This document shows, piece by piece, positions 51,013 through 59,362 of a DNA stretch of 64,000 nucleotides (positions are counted from its first letter, which is position 1; the number at the start of each line of letters is the position of its first letter). A model generated the notes under the pieces. The model was not told where the DNA came from. It did no database searches and saw nothing but the letters and a program-made list of their open reading frames with translations. Source of the stretch: Thalassotalea euphylliae. GTDB lineage: Bacteria; Pseudomonadota; Gammaproteobacteria; Enterobacterales; Alteromonadaceae. The position numbers and the translations under genes were made by a program. Location of the stretch: NCBI RefSeq assembly GCF_003390335.1, contig NZ_QUOU01000001.1:1116001-1180000 (forward strand). The letters are read 5' to 3'.

Positions 51013-51441
51013 TTAGGCTTTAACGTTAAGGCTACTTAACCCTGCGTGTTTTTTACCTTTGTTATCGTAAGTCATCGAAGAGCGATTATGGCGCTCTAAT
51101 AGCGTTGTTTTCATGCGTTCAACGGCGAGTTGTGAATGAGCAATAATTTGGCCGTTAACTTGGTTTAGCGCTTGGCATTCAGCCAAGGTTGATTCAATTT
51201 GTTGCAGTGGCTCTGCTAATAATCCTTGTTGTTTATCAGCCAGGAATTGTGGATTTTGGCCAATGTTCGCGTCTAAGCTTTCTATCGCTAAAAGCAGGGT
51301 TTGCTTTTGCTGGGTAAGGGCATTCAATGCTTCAGGATCTCGCTGCGTCAACAATACCTTTTCGTCCGCTAAGAGTTGCAGTAAGGATTGGAGTTGCTCT
51401 AATTGCTTATTCAGCAGTTGTTGAGATGCACTAGCAGTCAT
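51013..51441 (-). CDS. flgN: Flagellar chaperone FlgN
   Basis: A 142-residue helical protein of the FlgN family, export chaperone for the hook-filament junction proteins FlgK and FlgL. The sequence is mostly Leu/Gln/Glu-rich amphipathic helix (KQLEQLQSLLQLLADEKVLLTQRDPEALNALTQQKQTLLLAIESL) with a basic C-terminus (RMKTTLLERHNRSSMTYDNKGKK) typical for FlgN. It is encoded 9 bases after flgM on the minus strand, and flgK, its client, is at the other end of this locus. Confidence 0.86.
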   Translation of the reverse strand: MTASASQQLLNKQLEQLQSLLQLLADEKVLLTQRDPEALNALTQQKQTLLLAIESLDANIGQNPQFLADKQQGLLAEPLQQIESTLAECQALNQVNGQIIAHSQLAVERMKTTLLERHNRSSMTYDNKGKKHAGLSSLNVKA

Positions 51442-51450
51442 GAATGTCCT

Positions 51451-51768
51451 CTACAGTAAATCAAACTCGAATTTAGCGATGCTGTCCGCTAATTTTTGCG
51501 CATCAACCTTATAAGCACCTGATTGAATCGCTTCTTTTAATTGGTCAACTTTCTTTTGGTTCACCGTTGGCGCATCTCCGTTTTTCTTCTGGATGTCGCT
51601 CAATTGTCTCGCTTGTGGTGTTAGTGACACCGAGTCTTGGCTAACTTTCGTCGCTTGAGATGAATTGCTCGCCTTTTGATCGACTTGTGTCTTTACTTCA
51701 CTTTGTTGTTGCTGAACCGTTCGACTAACTTGATTGTTATTATTCAAGTTGTTGATATTAATAGCCAT
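51451..51768 (-). CDS. flgM: Anti-sigma-28 factor FlgM
   Basis: A 105-residue small, largely disordered protein that holds sigma-28 (FliA) inactive until it is exported through the completed hook. The N-terminal half is Asn/Gln-rich (NNLNNNNQVSRTVQQQQSE) and the C-terminal half carries the sigma-binding FlgM domain (VSLTPQARQLSDIQKK... VDQLKEAIQSGAYKVDAQKLADSIAKFEFDLL). A sigma-28 promoter lies directly upstream, giving the known feedback loop. Confidence 0.93.
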   Translation of the reverse strand: MAININNLNNNNQVSRTVQQQQSEVKTQVDQKASNSSQATKVSQDSVSLTPQARQLSDIQKKNGDAPTVNQKKVDQLKEAIQSGAYKVDAQKLADSIAKFEFDLL

Positions 51769-51808
51769 TTCTTACACCTGCGTTATGTGTATTACTCATT
51801 CTATAATA

Positions 51809-51835
51809 TTATCGGCCAATTACTGAATTTCTTTA
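51809..51835 (-). promoter_or_regulatory. Sigma-28 (FliA) promoter of flgMN
   Basis: On the minus strand the -35 element TAAAGAAA (51828-51835) and the -10 element GCCGATAA (51809-51816) are separated by exactly 11 bases. The -10 is a perfect match to the sigma-28 consensus and the -35 core TAAAG is intact. It lies 41 bases upstream of the flgM start. Confidence 0.88.
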
Positions 51836-51842
51836 CCAAAAT

Positions 51843-52535
51843 TTATAAATTAATGGTCACTTTATTTACGCCAGTAACGCGGCCAGTAACTAGTTTACCC
51901 GAACGGTTGTTTTTAACCCTAACTTTATCGCCCAGGTGGCCGTTTGATACAGAAGTGCCTGACGTCTTAATATTAAACGAGCTGCTACTGGCAATCAGGG
52001 TAACGCTATCCCCTTTGCACACTGAACAGACATGATTGGGCGATATGCTTTTGCCTTTGACAATATTGCGCTTGGCTTTTGCGCCGTACAACGAGTTTGG
52101 ATTGGCGATAGCCTCACCGCGCAATCGCTTTTCATCAACATAAGCAACGTGGATGTTGTCCGGTGTTAGCATACTTCCTCTGTCGATGGCGAATTTGGCG
52201 ACCACAACAGGCGCGTTAACGGCTACCTTCACAGGAACATACAGGTTCCATGGGGTTGATCCTTCGCAAGTTATTTTAACATTTACGTTTCTACTATTGT
52301 TAATATCAGGTATATTGGCCTGCAAATTTTGGTCACAAGATTTGATGACGATTCTTGGATCGAGTTTAGCTGCGCTTACCGATATTTTGCGGTTGGCAAC
52401 GCCGGAGAAGCTATCGCGTACGGCTTGTTGAGCTAACTGTTCAACAAATTCACGGTCAAAGCTAGTTGCAAACACTTGCGATTGAAGCTGATAAGCCAGC
52501 GTTAAAATAGCGAAAAAAACTTTAAATTTACTCAT
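51843..52535 (-). CDS. flgA: Flagellar P-ring assembly chaperone FlgA
   Basis: A 230-residue periplasmic chaperone for P-ring (FlgI) assembly. The N-terminal signal peptide ends near SQVFA, then the SAF/FlgA domain is recognised by VVVAKFAIDRGSMLTPDNIHVAYVDEKRLRG and KGDSVTLIASSSSFNIKTSGTSVSNGHLGDKVRVKNNRSGKLVTGRV. It is the first gene of the leftward group; the gap to flgM is 74 bases and holds the sigma-28 promoter. Confidence 0.92.
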   Translation of the reverse strand: MSKFKVFFAILTLAYQLQSQVFATSFDREFVEQLAQQAVRDSFSGVANRKISVSAAKLDPRIVIKSCDQNLQANIPDINNSRNVNVKITCEGSTPWNLYVPVKVAVNAPVVVAKFAIDRGSMLTPDNIHVAYVDEKRLRGEAIANPNSLYGAKAKRNIVKGKSISPNHVCSVCKGDSVTLIASSSSFNIKTSGTSVSNGHLGDKVRVKNNRSGKLVTGRVTGVNKVTINL

Positions 52536-52577
52536 GTGTTAATATCGTTCAATTATTGATGTTAAATACTCGACTAT

Positions 52578-52609
52578 GCTTAATATCAAAGTGGCTTAAT
52601 ATCAATGTG
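52578..52609. repeat. Tandem duplication, 16-bp unit
   Basis: GCTTAATATCAAAGTG (52578-52593) is followed directly by GCTTAATATCAATGTG (52594-52609), one base different. It lies in the divergent flgA-cheV region. Confidence 0.8.
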
Positions 52610-52666
52610 AGTAGCTAACTGCGCTGTCAAAAAACAGGCGCGTAGACTAATGTTAGATTAACTGTA

Positions 52667-52683
52667 AACAAGAATTGTGCCTT
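52667..52683 (-). promoter_or_regulatory. Weak sigma-54-like site upstream of flgA
   Basis: On the minus strand AAGGCACAATTCTTGTT has the -24 element GGCAC and TTG at the right distance, but GT instead of the -12 GC. It lies about 130 bases upstream of flgA; the role is uncertain. Confidence 0.35.
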
Positions 52684-52713
52684 TTCTGTCGCACAGTAGA
52701 TTAAGGGGTAACT

Positions 52714-53643
52714 ATGGCGGGCATTTTAGACTCGGTAAACCAACGTACTCAGCTAGTTGGCCAGAACCGACTCGAACTATTGCTATTCAAATTAATTGGG
52801 CCGCAACGCTTTGGTATCAACGTATTTAAAGTACGTGAAGTGCTTCAATGTCCTCAATTAACATCGCTTCCAAATCAGGATCCATACATCAAAGGGGTTG
52901 CCCATATTCGCGGCCAAACGATTTCAGTCATCGATTTGAGCAAAGCGACTGGCGGCCCTGAGATACCACTCTCGGAAAATTGCTTCATTATCATTGCTGA
53001 ATACAACCGAAGTGTTCAGGGATTCCTAGTGGCTGGCGTAGAGCGCATAACGACACTGAGCTGGCAAGACATTATGCCACCACCTGAAGGGGCGGGTAAG
53101 TCGAGTTATTTGACTGCGGTAACTGAAATTGAAAAGCAAATGGTATCAATTTTAGACGTTGAAAAAATCCTTAACGAGATCAACCCTGTATCAACAGATC
53201 TCAGTGAAGAAGTTGCGGATGCGTCGGTCGGTATGAGCTTAGGCGAACGCGTTATCATGATTGCGGACGATTCAACGGTAGCGCGCAATCAAGTGAAACG
53301 CGCATTAGAGCCACTGGGATTAAAAATGGTACTGGCTAAAAATGGTCAAGACGCCTTAAACCAACTGACTGAAATTGCCGAACAATGCAGTAGTACGATT
53401 GAAGAAAAAGTTGCGCTGTTAATTTCGGATATTGAAATGCCAGAAATGGACGGCTATACCTTAACCGCTGAAATCAAAAACAATGAAAAGATGCGCTCAA
53501 TGCCGGTTATTCTGCACACATCATTAAGCGGTGTATTTAACAATGCCATGGTTGAGAAGGTTGGCGCTGAAGACTTCATTCCAAAGTTTCATCCAGATGA
53601 GTTAGCCACTGCCGTTAAAAAGTGGTTGAAAATTGAAGACTGA
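52714..53643 (+). CDS. cheV: Chemotaxis coupling protein CheV
   Basis: A 309-residue protein with an N-terminal CheW-like coupling domain (LLLFKLIGPQRFGINVFKVREVLQCPQLTSLP, residues about 22-55) and a C-terminal receiver domain with the phosphorylation site Asp239 (LLISDIEMPEMDGYT). CheV connects chemoreceptors to CheA and can act as a phosphate sink or adaptor. It lies next to cheR at the head of the flagellar rod-hook cluster, the usual place in Vibrio, Shewanella and Pseudoalteromonas. Confidence 0.94.
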   Translation: MAGILDSVNQRTQLVGQNRLELLLFKLIGPQRFGINVFKVREVLQCPQLTSLPNQDPYIKGVAHIRGQTISVIDLSKATGGPEIPLSENCFIIIAEYNRSVQGFLVAGVERITTLSWQDIMPPPEGAGKSSYLTAVTEIEKQMVSILDVEKILNEINPVSTDLSEEVADASVGMSLGERVIMIADDSTVARNQVKRALEPLGLKMVLAKNGQDALNQLTEIAEQCSSTIEEKVALLISDIEMPEMDGYTLTAEIKNNEKMRSMPVILHTSLSGVFNNAMVEKVGAEDFIPKFHPDELATAVKKWLKIED

Positions 53644-53677
53644 TCCTCATTTTTTGGTTTTTGGGTAGGACATCTTA

Positions 53678-54511
53678 GTGCCAGCTAGACAACTAGACGA
53701 TAAAAGTTATCACGACTTTCGTACGTTTTTAGAGCAACAGTGCGGTATTGTACTTGGTGAAAATAAACAGTACTTAGTAAAAAGTCGGCTTGCCCCCTTA
53801 ATGACTAAGTTTGAAGTTGCCTCATTGGCTGAGCTTGTAAAGCGCACGCTTAGCCCAATGGAGCGCCAACTGAGAGCGGCTGTTATTGACGCCATGACCA
53901 CCAATGAAACTTTGTGGTTTAGGGATGACTATCCATTTCAATTACTGAAAAGTAAAATTCTCCCGGCTTTTGCAGGACAGCGCACACCATTAAAAATATG
54001 GTCAGCGGCCAGCTCTTCCGGGCAAGAGCCATATTCCATTGCGATGACCGTTTTGGAGTATTTACAAACGAAACCGGGGGCTTTTCCCGGCGGCGTACAA
54101 ATTGTCGGTACAGACATTTCAAGTACAATGTTAGAGCACTGTAAATACGCCCATTATGACGGTTTGGCGCTGGCAAGAGGGTTGTCCCAAGAGCGCAAGC
54201 GCCAGTTTTTTGAACCTGGCGACAATGGCATGCTAAAGGTCAAAGACTCCGTGCGTAAGCTCGTCAGCTTTCGCCCGTTAAACCTGCTTAATAGCTATAG
54301 TTTGATGGGGCGATTTGATATTGTGTTTTGCCGCAATGTACTTATTTATTTCTCGCCTGAGATTAAAGCGCAAATCCTTTCACAAATTCACGGTGTGTTA
54401 AATAAAGACGGTTATTTATTCCTTGGCGCATCTGAGTCGCTCTCCGGTTTAAATCAACAATTTGACATGCTTAGATGCAATCCCGGCATCGTCTATCAAA
54501 AACAATCATAA
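53678..54511 (+). CDS. cheR: Chemoreceptor methyltransferase CheR
   Basis: A 277-residue S-adenosylmethionine-dependent enzyme that methylates glutamates of chemoreceptors. It has the N-terminal helical domain and the family motif AMTTNETLWFRDDYPF. The SAM-binding segment is IWSAASSSGQEPYSIAM, and the FCRNVLIYFSPE motif follows. The start is GTG, with TAGGA upstream at about 8 bases. It follows cheV after 34 bases and should be co-transcribed with it. Confidence 0.95.
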   Translation: MPARQLDDKSYHDFRTFLEQQCGIVLGENKQYLVKSRLAPLMTKFEVASLAELVKRTLSPMERQLRAAVIDAMTTNETLWFRDDYPFQLLKSKILPAFAGQRTPLKIWSAASSSGQEPYSIAMTVLEYLQTKPGAFPGGVQIVGTDISSTMLEHCKYAHYDGLALARGLSQERKRQFFEPGDNGMLKVKDSVRKLVSFRPLNLLNSYSLMGRFDIVFCRNVLIYFSPEIKAQILSQIHGVLNKDGYLFLGASESLSGLNQQFDMLRCNPGIVYQKQS

Positions 54512-54525
54512 ATTTGACGCTTTTG

Positions 54526-54542
54526 TTGGCATAGTTATTGAA
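54526..54542 (+). promoter_or_regulatory. Sigma-54-like promoter of the flgBCDE operon
   Basis: TTGGCATAGTTATTGAA has the -24 core TGGCA and TTG at correct spacing, but GA instead of GC at -12. It lies about 30-50 bases before flgB, consistent with sigma-54 control of rod-hook genes in polar flagellates. Confidence 0.5.
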
Positions 54543-54574
54543 TAGCTACTTCCAAATGATTTGGAGGTAGCACT

Positions 54575-54973
54575 ATGGCTATTAGTTTTGACAAAGCGTT
54601 TGGCATTCACCCGCAAGGGATGATGTTGCGTGCAAAACGCGCAGAGATTATTGCGAGTAATATCGCCAATGCCGACACGCCTGGCTACAAAGCCAAGGGC
54701 ATGAACTTCCAAGACGCACTTGCCAGTGCGGCAAAAAATCAACAAAGCGGCATGTCTCGCACCCATGAAAAGCACTTCGATATTCGTAGTGAAATGAGTA
54801 GTGGTGAAGGTTTTCGTGTTCCAGATCAACCAGATACGGGTGATGGCAATACGGTAAATGTACAAGTGGAACGAAACTTGTATCTGGAAAATACACTACA
54901 GTATCAAGCCAGCGTGCAATTTTTAGATTCCAAGGTTAAAGGGCTGAAAAAAGCACTGTCTGGAGGGCAATAA
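54575..54973 (+). CDS. flgB: Flagellar basal-body rod protein FlgB
   Basis: A 132-residue proximal rod protein. The N-terminal helix carries the rod/hook signature (LRAKRAEIIASNIANADTPGYKAKGMNFQDAL) and the C-terminal helix (YLENTLQYQASVQFLDSKVKGLKKAL) completes the coiled coil. A strong GGAGG (54561-54565) lies upstream. It is first in flgBCDE; flgC follows after 2 bases. Confidence 0.96.
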   Translation: MAISFDKAFGIHPQGMMLRAKRAEIIASNIANADTPGYKAKGMNFQDALASAAKNQQSGMSRTHEKHFDIRSEMSSGEGFRVPDQPDTGDGNTVNVQVERNLYLENTLQYQASVQFLDSKVKGLKKALSGGQ

Positions 54974-54975
54974 TA

Positions 54976-55395
54976 ATGAGCTTATTTAATGTATTTGATA
55001 TCAGTGGCTCAGGCATGGCGGCACAATCGGTAAGATTGAACACCACAGCCAGTAATATTGCCAATGCCGACAGTGTTAGCAGTAGCGTAGATCAAACGTA
55101 TCGCGCTCGGCATCCGGTCTTTGCCGCCGAGATGCAAAAAGCTGCCGCTGGGCAAGAAGGTTCGGTTGGGGTACAAGTGCTTGGTATTGTAGAAAGTGAT
55201 AAACCGTTGAACGTTGAATATTCGCCAGATCACCCAATGGCAGACAAAGACGGTTTTATCTACAAACCGAATGTGAACGTAATGGAAGAAATGACCAATA
55301 TGATTTCTGCCTCACGTTCATATCAAACCAATATTCAATTGGCGGAGTCTGCCAAGAATATGGTGAACAGAACCTTGAGATTAGGCCAAAGCTAA
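54976..55395 (+). CDS. flgC: Flagellar basal-body rod protein FlgC
   Basis: A 139-residue proximal rod protein with the flagellar rod signature (MAAQSVRLNTTASNIANADSVSSS) at the N-terminus and the C-terminal EEMTNMISASRSYQTNIQLAESAKNMVNRTLRL. It starts 2 bases after flgB and shares its transcript. Confidence 0.96.
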   Translation: MSLFNVFDISGSGMAAQSVRLNTTASNIANADSVSSSVDQTYRARHPVFAAEMQKAAAGQEGSVGVQVLGIVESDKPLNVEYSPDHPMADKDGFIYKPNVNVMEEMTNMISASRSYQTNIQLAESAKNMVNRTLRLGQS

Positions 55396-55429
55396 ACCAG
55401 CTTAGGCAGAAGTTAGAGTGAGATAGAGT

Positions 55430-56119
55430 ATGGATTCAGTAAGTGGCAGCAGCGGTTTAGACGGTCTTCGCTGGCAACGTGAAACTGGGGTACCGGAAGC
55501 CGATGAAAACAACGGCATGTTAACCCAAGAAGATTTCTTTGCCTTGATGACTCAAGAGCTTGCTCATCAGGACCCTACCAAGCCTGTAGAGAACAACGAA
55601 ATGATTTCTCAAATGACGGCGTTTTCAACCACCGACGGTGTCTCTCGCCTTAATGATTCATTCGGTGAATTTGCTAATACCATGTCATCAAGCCAAGCGC
55701 TGCAAGCTTCCTCACTAGTTGGCCGTAGCGTATTGGTTGAAGACAACATCTTTGGTATGGCAACAGGGGAACAGCCCAAGGGCAAAATTATAACCGACAA
55801 GCCAGCCAGTAATGTCAACATCTATGTTGAGAATACCGCCGGTGAGATTATCCAAACCGTGCCGGTTGGTAAAGTGGGTGCAGGTGAGTCTTCCTTCACA
55901 TGGGACGGTATGACTTCAACTGGCGAGCTTGCACCTGAAGGCGCATATCGTTTTCGAGTGGCCGGTTTAGTTGATGGTCAAGCGTCTGAATTACAGGCCA
56001 TGACCTATCGAAAAGTAGACAGTGTGACGCTAGCAGGGGCTGGCGGCAATATAGTGTTGAACCTCAATGGTGGTTCAACAATGAATTTATCGGATGTTGT
56101 TGAAGTAACTCAAGGCTAG
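55430..56119 (+). CDS. flgD: Flagellar hook capping protein FlgD
   Basis: A 229-residue scaffold that caps the growing hook. The N-terminal part has the FlgD pattern (LTQEDFFALMTQELAHQDPTKPVENNEMISQMTAFS), followed by the fibronectin-like/TUDOR-like domain (SLVGRSVLVEDN, GAGESSFTWDGMTSTGELAPEGAYRFRV). The start of the N-terminal segment is ordinary in length. It sits between flgC and flgE. Confidence 0.94.
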   Translation: MDSVSGSSGLDGLRWQRETGVPEADENNGMLTQEDFFALMTQELAHQDPTKPVENNEMISQMTAFSTTDGVSRLNDSFGEFANTMSSSQALQASSLVGRSVLVEDNIFGMATGEQPKGKIITDKPASNVNIYVENTAGEIIQTVPVGKVGAGESSFTWDGMTSTGELAPEGAYRFRVAGLVDGQASELQAMTYRKVDSVTLAGAGGNIVLNLNGGSTMNLSDVVEVTQG

Positions 56120-56188
56120 GCCTTCACTTTAGCTCAGCAAGCTAGCTCAACAAGTTGATTCAAGAAAAGATTTCCAAGAGGTGAAACT

Positions 56189-57538
56189 ATGACTTTTAAT
56201 GTCGCACTCAGTGGCTTGAACGCTGCCCAAAAAGATTTAGATGTAACATCAAACAACATTGCAAACGTTAACACCACAGGTTTTAAAGAGTCGCGCGCAG
56301 AATTTGTTGATGTCTTTGCAACATCACTACTTGCTGCCGGTAATACAAAAGCGGGTGACGGTGTATTAACATCGGAAGTCGCGCAGCAATTTTCCCAGGG
56401 GAGTATCCGATTTACCAATAACGCCCTTGATTTGGCGATTACAGGGAATGGCTTTTTTGCCACAGTACCGGAACTAAGCAGCCTAGAGCGCTCTTACACG
56501 CGAGCCGGTGAATTTAAGTTAAATGCCGATAACTTTGTGGTTAACTCGCAAGGTGGCCATTTGTTAGGCTTCCCAGTAAACAGTGATGGCTCGTCATCAT
56601 CTGTAGCGCTCAGTACCGCATCACCGATCCAAATTCCAACGGCGTCTGGTTCCCCTATGCAAAGTCGTGAAATTGATATTCGTATGAACTTACCCGCTGG
56701 TGACCCAGTGATTGCCGCGGCATTTGATATTACCGACCCGCTAACCTACAACCACTCTACCTCGGTTACTGTCTTTGATAGTTTAGGTGATAGCCATGTG
56801 ATGACCTACTACTTTAAAAAATCGGCGGCGAATGAGTGGGATGTTTATACGGCCGTTGATGGCCAGCAAGTAAATATTGCTGATACAGGTACTGGTGCTG
56901 GTTCTGATAACACGCAACCAAATAATGTGGTTCCAACTGGCGCTGGTATACCGACGGGCGCCGCACGTATGTATTTTTCTGCTGGTGGTGAGTTTAAAGG
57001 TCAATACCCTAATGTTCTAACAACAGCTCCATTGGGCGCGGGTATTTTGACTAATGGTGCTGATCCACAACAAACTCTTACGATTGACTTTAACTTGGAC
57101 ACTACGGGGGGGAACCCAAATGAACCAACGCAATATGCTGCGGGTTTTGAGGTCACCTCACTTGAGCAAGACGGTCTAGCGGTGGGTCGATTAACTGGGC
57201 TTGATATTGATGACGATGGTTTAATTCGTGCCACTTATTCCAATGGTACGTCTGAGCCACTAGCACGGGTGGCTCTGGTAAACTTTGCGAATAACCAAGG
57301 GTTAACGCAGGTCGGTGGTACGTCGTGGAAAGAAAGTTTAACCTCCGGTGAAGCGCTCGCTGGTGAAGCAGGTTCAGGTACTTTTGGTACCATTAACTCA
57401 TCGGCTCTTGAACAGTCAAACGTAAACTTAACCGCCGAGCTTATCGATTTGATTTCCGCGCAGCGTAACTTCCAAGCGAACTCGCGATCGCTTGAAGTGG
57501 ATAACCAATTGAACCAGACTATATTACAGATCCGATAG
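56189..57538 (+). CDS. flgE: Flagellar hook protein FlgE
   Basis: A 449-residue main hook subunit. The N-terminal signature SGLNAAQKDLDVTSNNIANVNTTGFK and the C-terminal NVNLTAELIDLISAQRNFQANSRSLEVDNQLNQTILQIR are canonical; the middle (about 150-400) is the variable hook domain, longer than the 402-residue Salmonella FlgE. A terminator follows, ending flgBCDE. Confidence 0.95.
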   Translation: MTFNVALSGLNAAQKDLDVTSNNIANVNTTGFKESRAEFVDVFATSLLAAGNTKAGDGVLTSEVAQQFSQGSIRFTNNALDLAITGNGFFATVPELSSLERSYTRAGEFKLNADNFVVNSQGGHLLGFPVNSDGSSSSVALSTASPIQIPTASGSPMQSREIDIRMNLPAGDPVIAAAFDITDPLTYNHSTSVTVFDSLGDSHVMTYYFKKSAANEWDVYTAVDGQQVNIADTGTGAGSDNTQPNNVVPTGAGIPTGAARMYFSAGGEFKGQYPNVLTTAPLGAGILTNGADPQQTLTIDFNLDTTGGNPNEPTQYAAGFEVTSLEQDGLAVGRLTGLDIDDDGLIRATYSNGTSEPLARVALVNFANNQGLTQVGGTSWKESLTSGEALAGEAGSGTFGTINSSALEQSNVNLTAELIDLISAQRNFQANSRSLEVDNQLNQTILQIR

Positions 57539-57571
57539 TTAAGTCGGCCGTAACTTGCTACGACTTTGAAG

Positions 57572-57603
57572 CCTCAATTTCACCAGAGATTGAGGTTTTT
57601 TAT
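57572..57603 (+). terminator. Rho-independent terminator after flgE
   Basis: A 7-bp stem CCTCAAT/ATTGAGG (57572-57578 with 57589-57595) is followed by a T run. It separates flgBCDE from flgFGHIJ. Confidence 0.8.
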
Positions 57604-57705
57604 TTCTTGCTTACTCCTTTTTTACTCCTTATTTAGTGTTTCGGTAGTCCTTAGTTAGTCCTTTCTTTTTGTTTATTTCCGCTATTTATTTTTTATTTCT
57701 GCTTG

Positions 57706-57722
57706 TTGGCACCTTAATTGCT
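57706..57722 (+). promoter_or_regulatory. Sigma-54 promoter of flgFGHIJ
   Basis: TTGGCACCTTAATTGCT has TGGCAC at -24 and TTGC at -12; the invariant GG (57708-57709) and GC (57720-57721) are exactly 10 bases apart. It lies about 57 bases upstream of flgF, so a second flagellar operon starts here. The activator (FlrC/FleR-like) is not in this window. Confidence 0.88.
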
Positions 57723-57778
57723 TTTACATACCTAACGATATTTGAATAATACCTAAGCAACGGTGATCGGAGTCCTGT

Positions 57779-58522
57779 ATGGATAAAATGCTCTATATCG
57801 CAATGAGTGGTGCCAAGCAGAATATGCACGCACTTGCGGTAACCGCCAATAACCTAGCTAACGCCAAAACCACGGGGTTTAAAGCGGATTTAGCGCAAGC
57901 TAGAACCATGCAGGCCTTTGGTGAAGGGTTACCGACGCGTGTGTTCTCGATGACTGAACGCGCCAGCCAAAATTTTGGCGGCGGCTCTATGCTCACTACC
58001 GGGCGCGATCTAGACGTTGCGATTCAAGGCGATGGTTGGTTGGCCGTGCAAACACCAGAAGGTGATGAAGCTTACACCAGAGCAGGGCAACTTAGGTTAA
58101 CCGAAACCGGCGCTTTGGAAACCACAAACGGTGATGTACTTGTCGGCGATGGTGGTCCTATCGTTTTGCCATTGCCTTTGGATAATATTTATATTTCAGA
58201 TGATGGCACCATTATGTTTCAACCTGTTGGTGCGCCGGCTAATCAGCAAGAAGCGGCCGGTAGAATCAAAATGGTGAACCCAGATGTTCGTGATATTGAA
58301 AAGGGCAATGACGGCCTGTTTCGTCGCAAAGACGGCGAAATTGAGCCCGCTGATGCTACCGTCATGCTCAGCAGCGGTATGCTGGAGTCAAGTAACGTTA
58401 ACCCTGTCAATGAGATGACGGACATGATCGCGCTGCAACGTCAATTTGAAATGCAGTTGAAACTAATGAAAACAGCAGAAGAAATTGACTCAGCAAGTTC
58501 TTCGTTACTGCGTGCTTTCTAA
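57779..58522 (+). CDS. flgF: Flagellar basal-body rod protein FlgF
   Basis: A 247-residue distal-rod component. It shows the N-terminal signature YIAMSGAKQNMHALAVTANNLANAKTTGFK, the central VAIQGDGWLAVQTPEGDEAYTRAGQLRL typical of FlgF/FlgG, and the C-terminal EMTDMIALQRQFEMQLKLMKTAEEID. A GGAG sequence precedes the ATG closely. It is the first gene of the sigma-54-controlled operon. Confidence 0.95.
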   Translation: MDKMLYIAMSGAKQNMHALAVTANNLANAKTTGFKADLAQARTMQAFGEGLPTRVFSMTERASQNFGGGSMLTTGRDLDVAIQGDGWLAVQTPEGDEAYTRAGQLRLTETGALETTNGDVLVGDGGPIVLPLPLDNIYISDDGTIMFQPVGAPANQQEAAGRIKMVNPDVRDIEKGNDGLFRRKDGEIEPADATVMLSSGMLESSNVNPVNEMTDMIALQRQFEMQLKLMKTAEEIDSASSSLLRAF

Positions 58523-58543
58523 TTTATTTTTTCGAGGTGAAGT

Positions 58544-59332
58544 ATGAACCCAGCATTGTGGATTAGTAAAACTGGCTTAGATGCGCAAACGAAAGATATT
58601 GCTGTTATCTCCAATAACCTGGCAAACGCCAGTACGGTTGGTTTTAAGAAAAGTCGCGCGGTATTTGAAGACTTGTTGTACCAAACCATTAACCAGCCAG
58701 GTGGTCGCAGCGCGCAAGACACAGAAATGCCGTCAGGCTTAATGCTTGGTGCAGGTGCCAAAGTAGTGGCAACACAAAAAATTCATACCCAAGGGGATAT
58801 GATCACTACCGATAACTCGCTTGATTTAATGATCCAAGGTGAGGGCTTCTTTGAAGTACTGTTACCTGATGGCACTTCGTCATACACCCGTAATGGTCAA
58901 TTTACCATGGATGAAGAAGGCAATGTGGTAACGCCAGGTGCAGGTTATTTATTACAGCCGCAAATTACCGTACCCGATGACGCACTTGAGATTATTGTCT
59001 CTCAAGATGGTGAAGTGTCGGTGCGCTTGCAAGGTCAAGCCGATAATGCCGTGGTTGGGCAAATTAACACCGTTAACTTTATCAACCCGACCGGCTTAGA
59101 GCCAATTGGTCAAAACTTATTTACTGAGACAGCGGTCAGTGGTGCGCCAACTCAAGGCGTTCCGGGCTTAGAAGGCTACGGTATGATAGTGCAGGGCGCA
59201 CTTGAAACATCCAATGTTAACACTACGGAAGAGTTGGTTAATTTGATCGAAAGTCAGCGAGTTTATGAGATGAACTCAAAGGTTATCTCTGCGGTTGATC
59301 AAATGCTGAGCTACCTGAATCAGCAACTTTAG
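58544..59332 (+). CDS. flgG: Flagellar distal rod protein FlgG
   Basis: A 262-residue distal rod subunit, homologous to FlgF. N-terminal WISKTGLDAQTKDIAVISNNLANASTVGFKKSR, central LMIQGEGFFEVLLPDGTSSYTRNGQFT and C-terminal NVNTTEELVNLIESQRVYEMNSKVISAVDQML are all as expected. It follows flgF by 21 bases. Confidence 0.96.
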   Translation: MNPALWISKTGLDAQTKDIAVISNNLANASTVGFKKSRAVFEDLLYQTINQPGGRSAQDTEMPSGLMLGAGAKVVATQKIHTQGDMITTDNSLDLMIQGEGFFEVLLPDGTSSYTRNGQFTMDEEGNVVTPGAGYLLQPQITVPDDALEIIVSQDGEVSVRLQGQADNAVVGQINTVNFINPTGLEPIGQNLFTETAVSGAPTQGVPGLEGYGMIVQGALETSNVNTTEELVNLIESQRVYEMNSKVISAVDQMLSYLNQQL

Positions 59333-59353
59333 TCTTTGAGTTTAGTCTTTGAG
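59328..59353. repeat. Tandem duplication, 13-bp unit, flgG-flgH junction
   Basis: TTTAGTCTTTGAG occurs twice (59328-59340, 59341-59353). The first copy contains the flgG stop codon, and the second provides the GAGG-type ribosome binding site of flgH. Confidence 0.8.
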
Positions 59354-59362
59354 GTCAATCAG

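Noticed and set aside
52624..52637. LexA-like CTGT...ACAG in the flgA-cheV region
   Set aside because: Spacing is 6 instead of 8 bases and no SOS gene is adjacent.
57779..59332. flgF and flgG similarity as a recent local duplication
   Set aside because: The two are ancient paralogs present in all such flagella; divergence is as expected.
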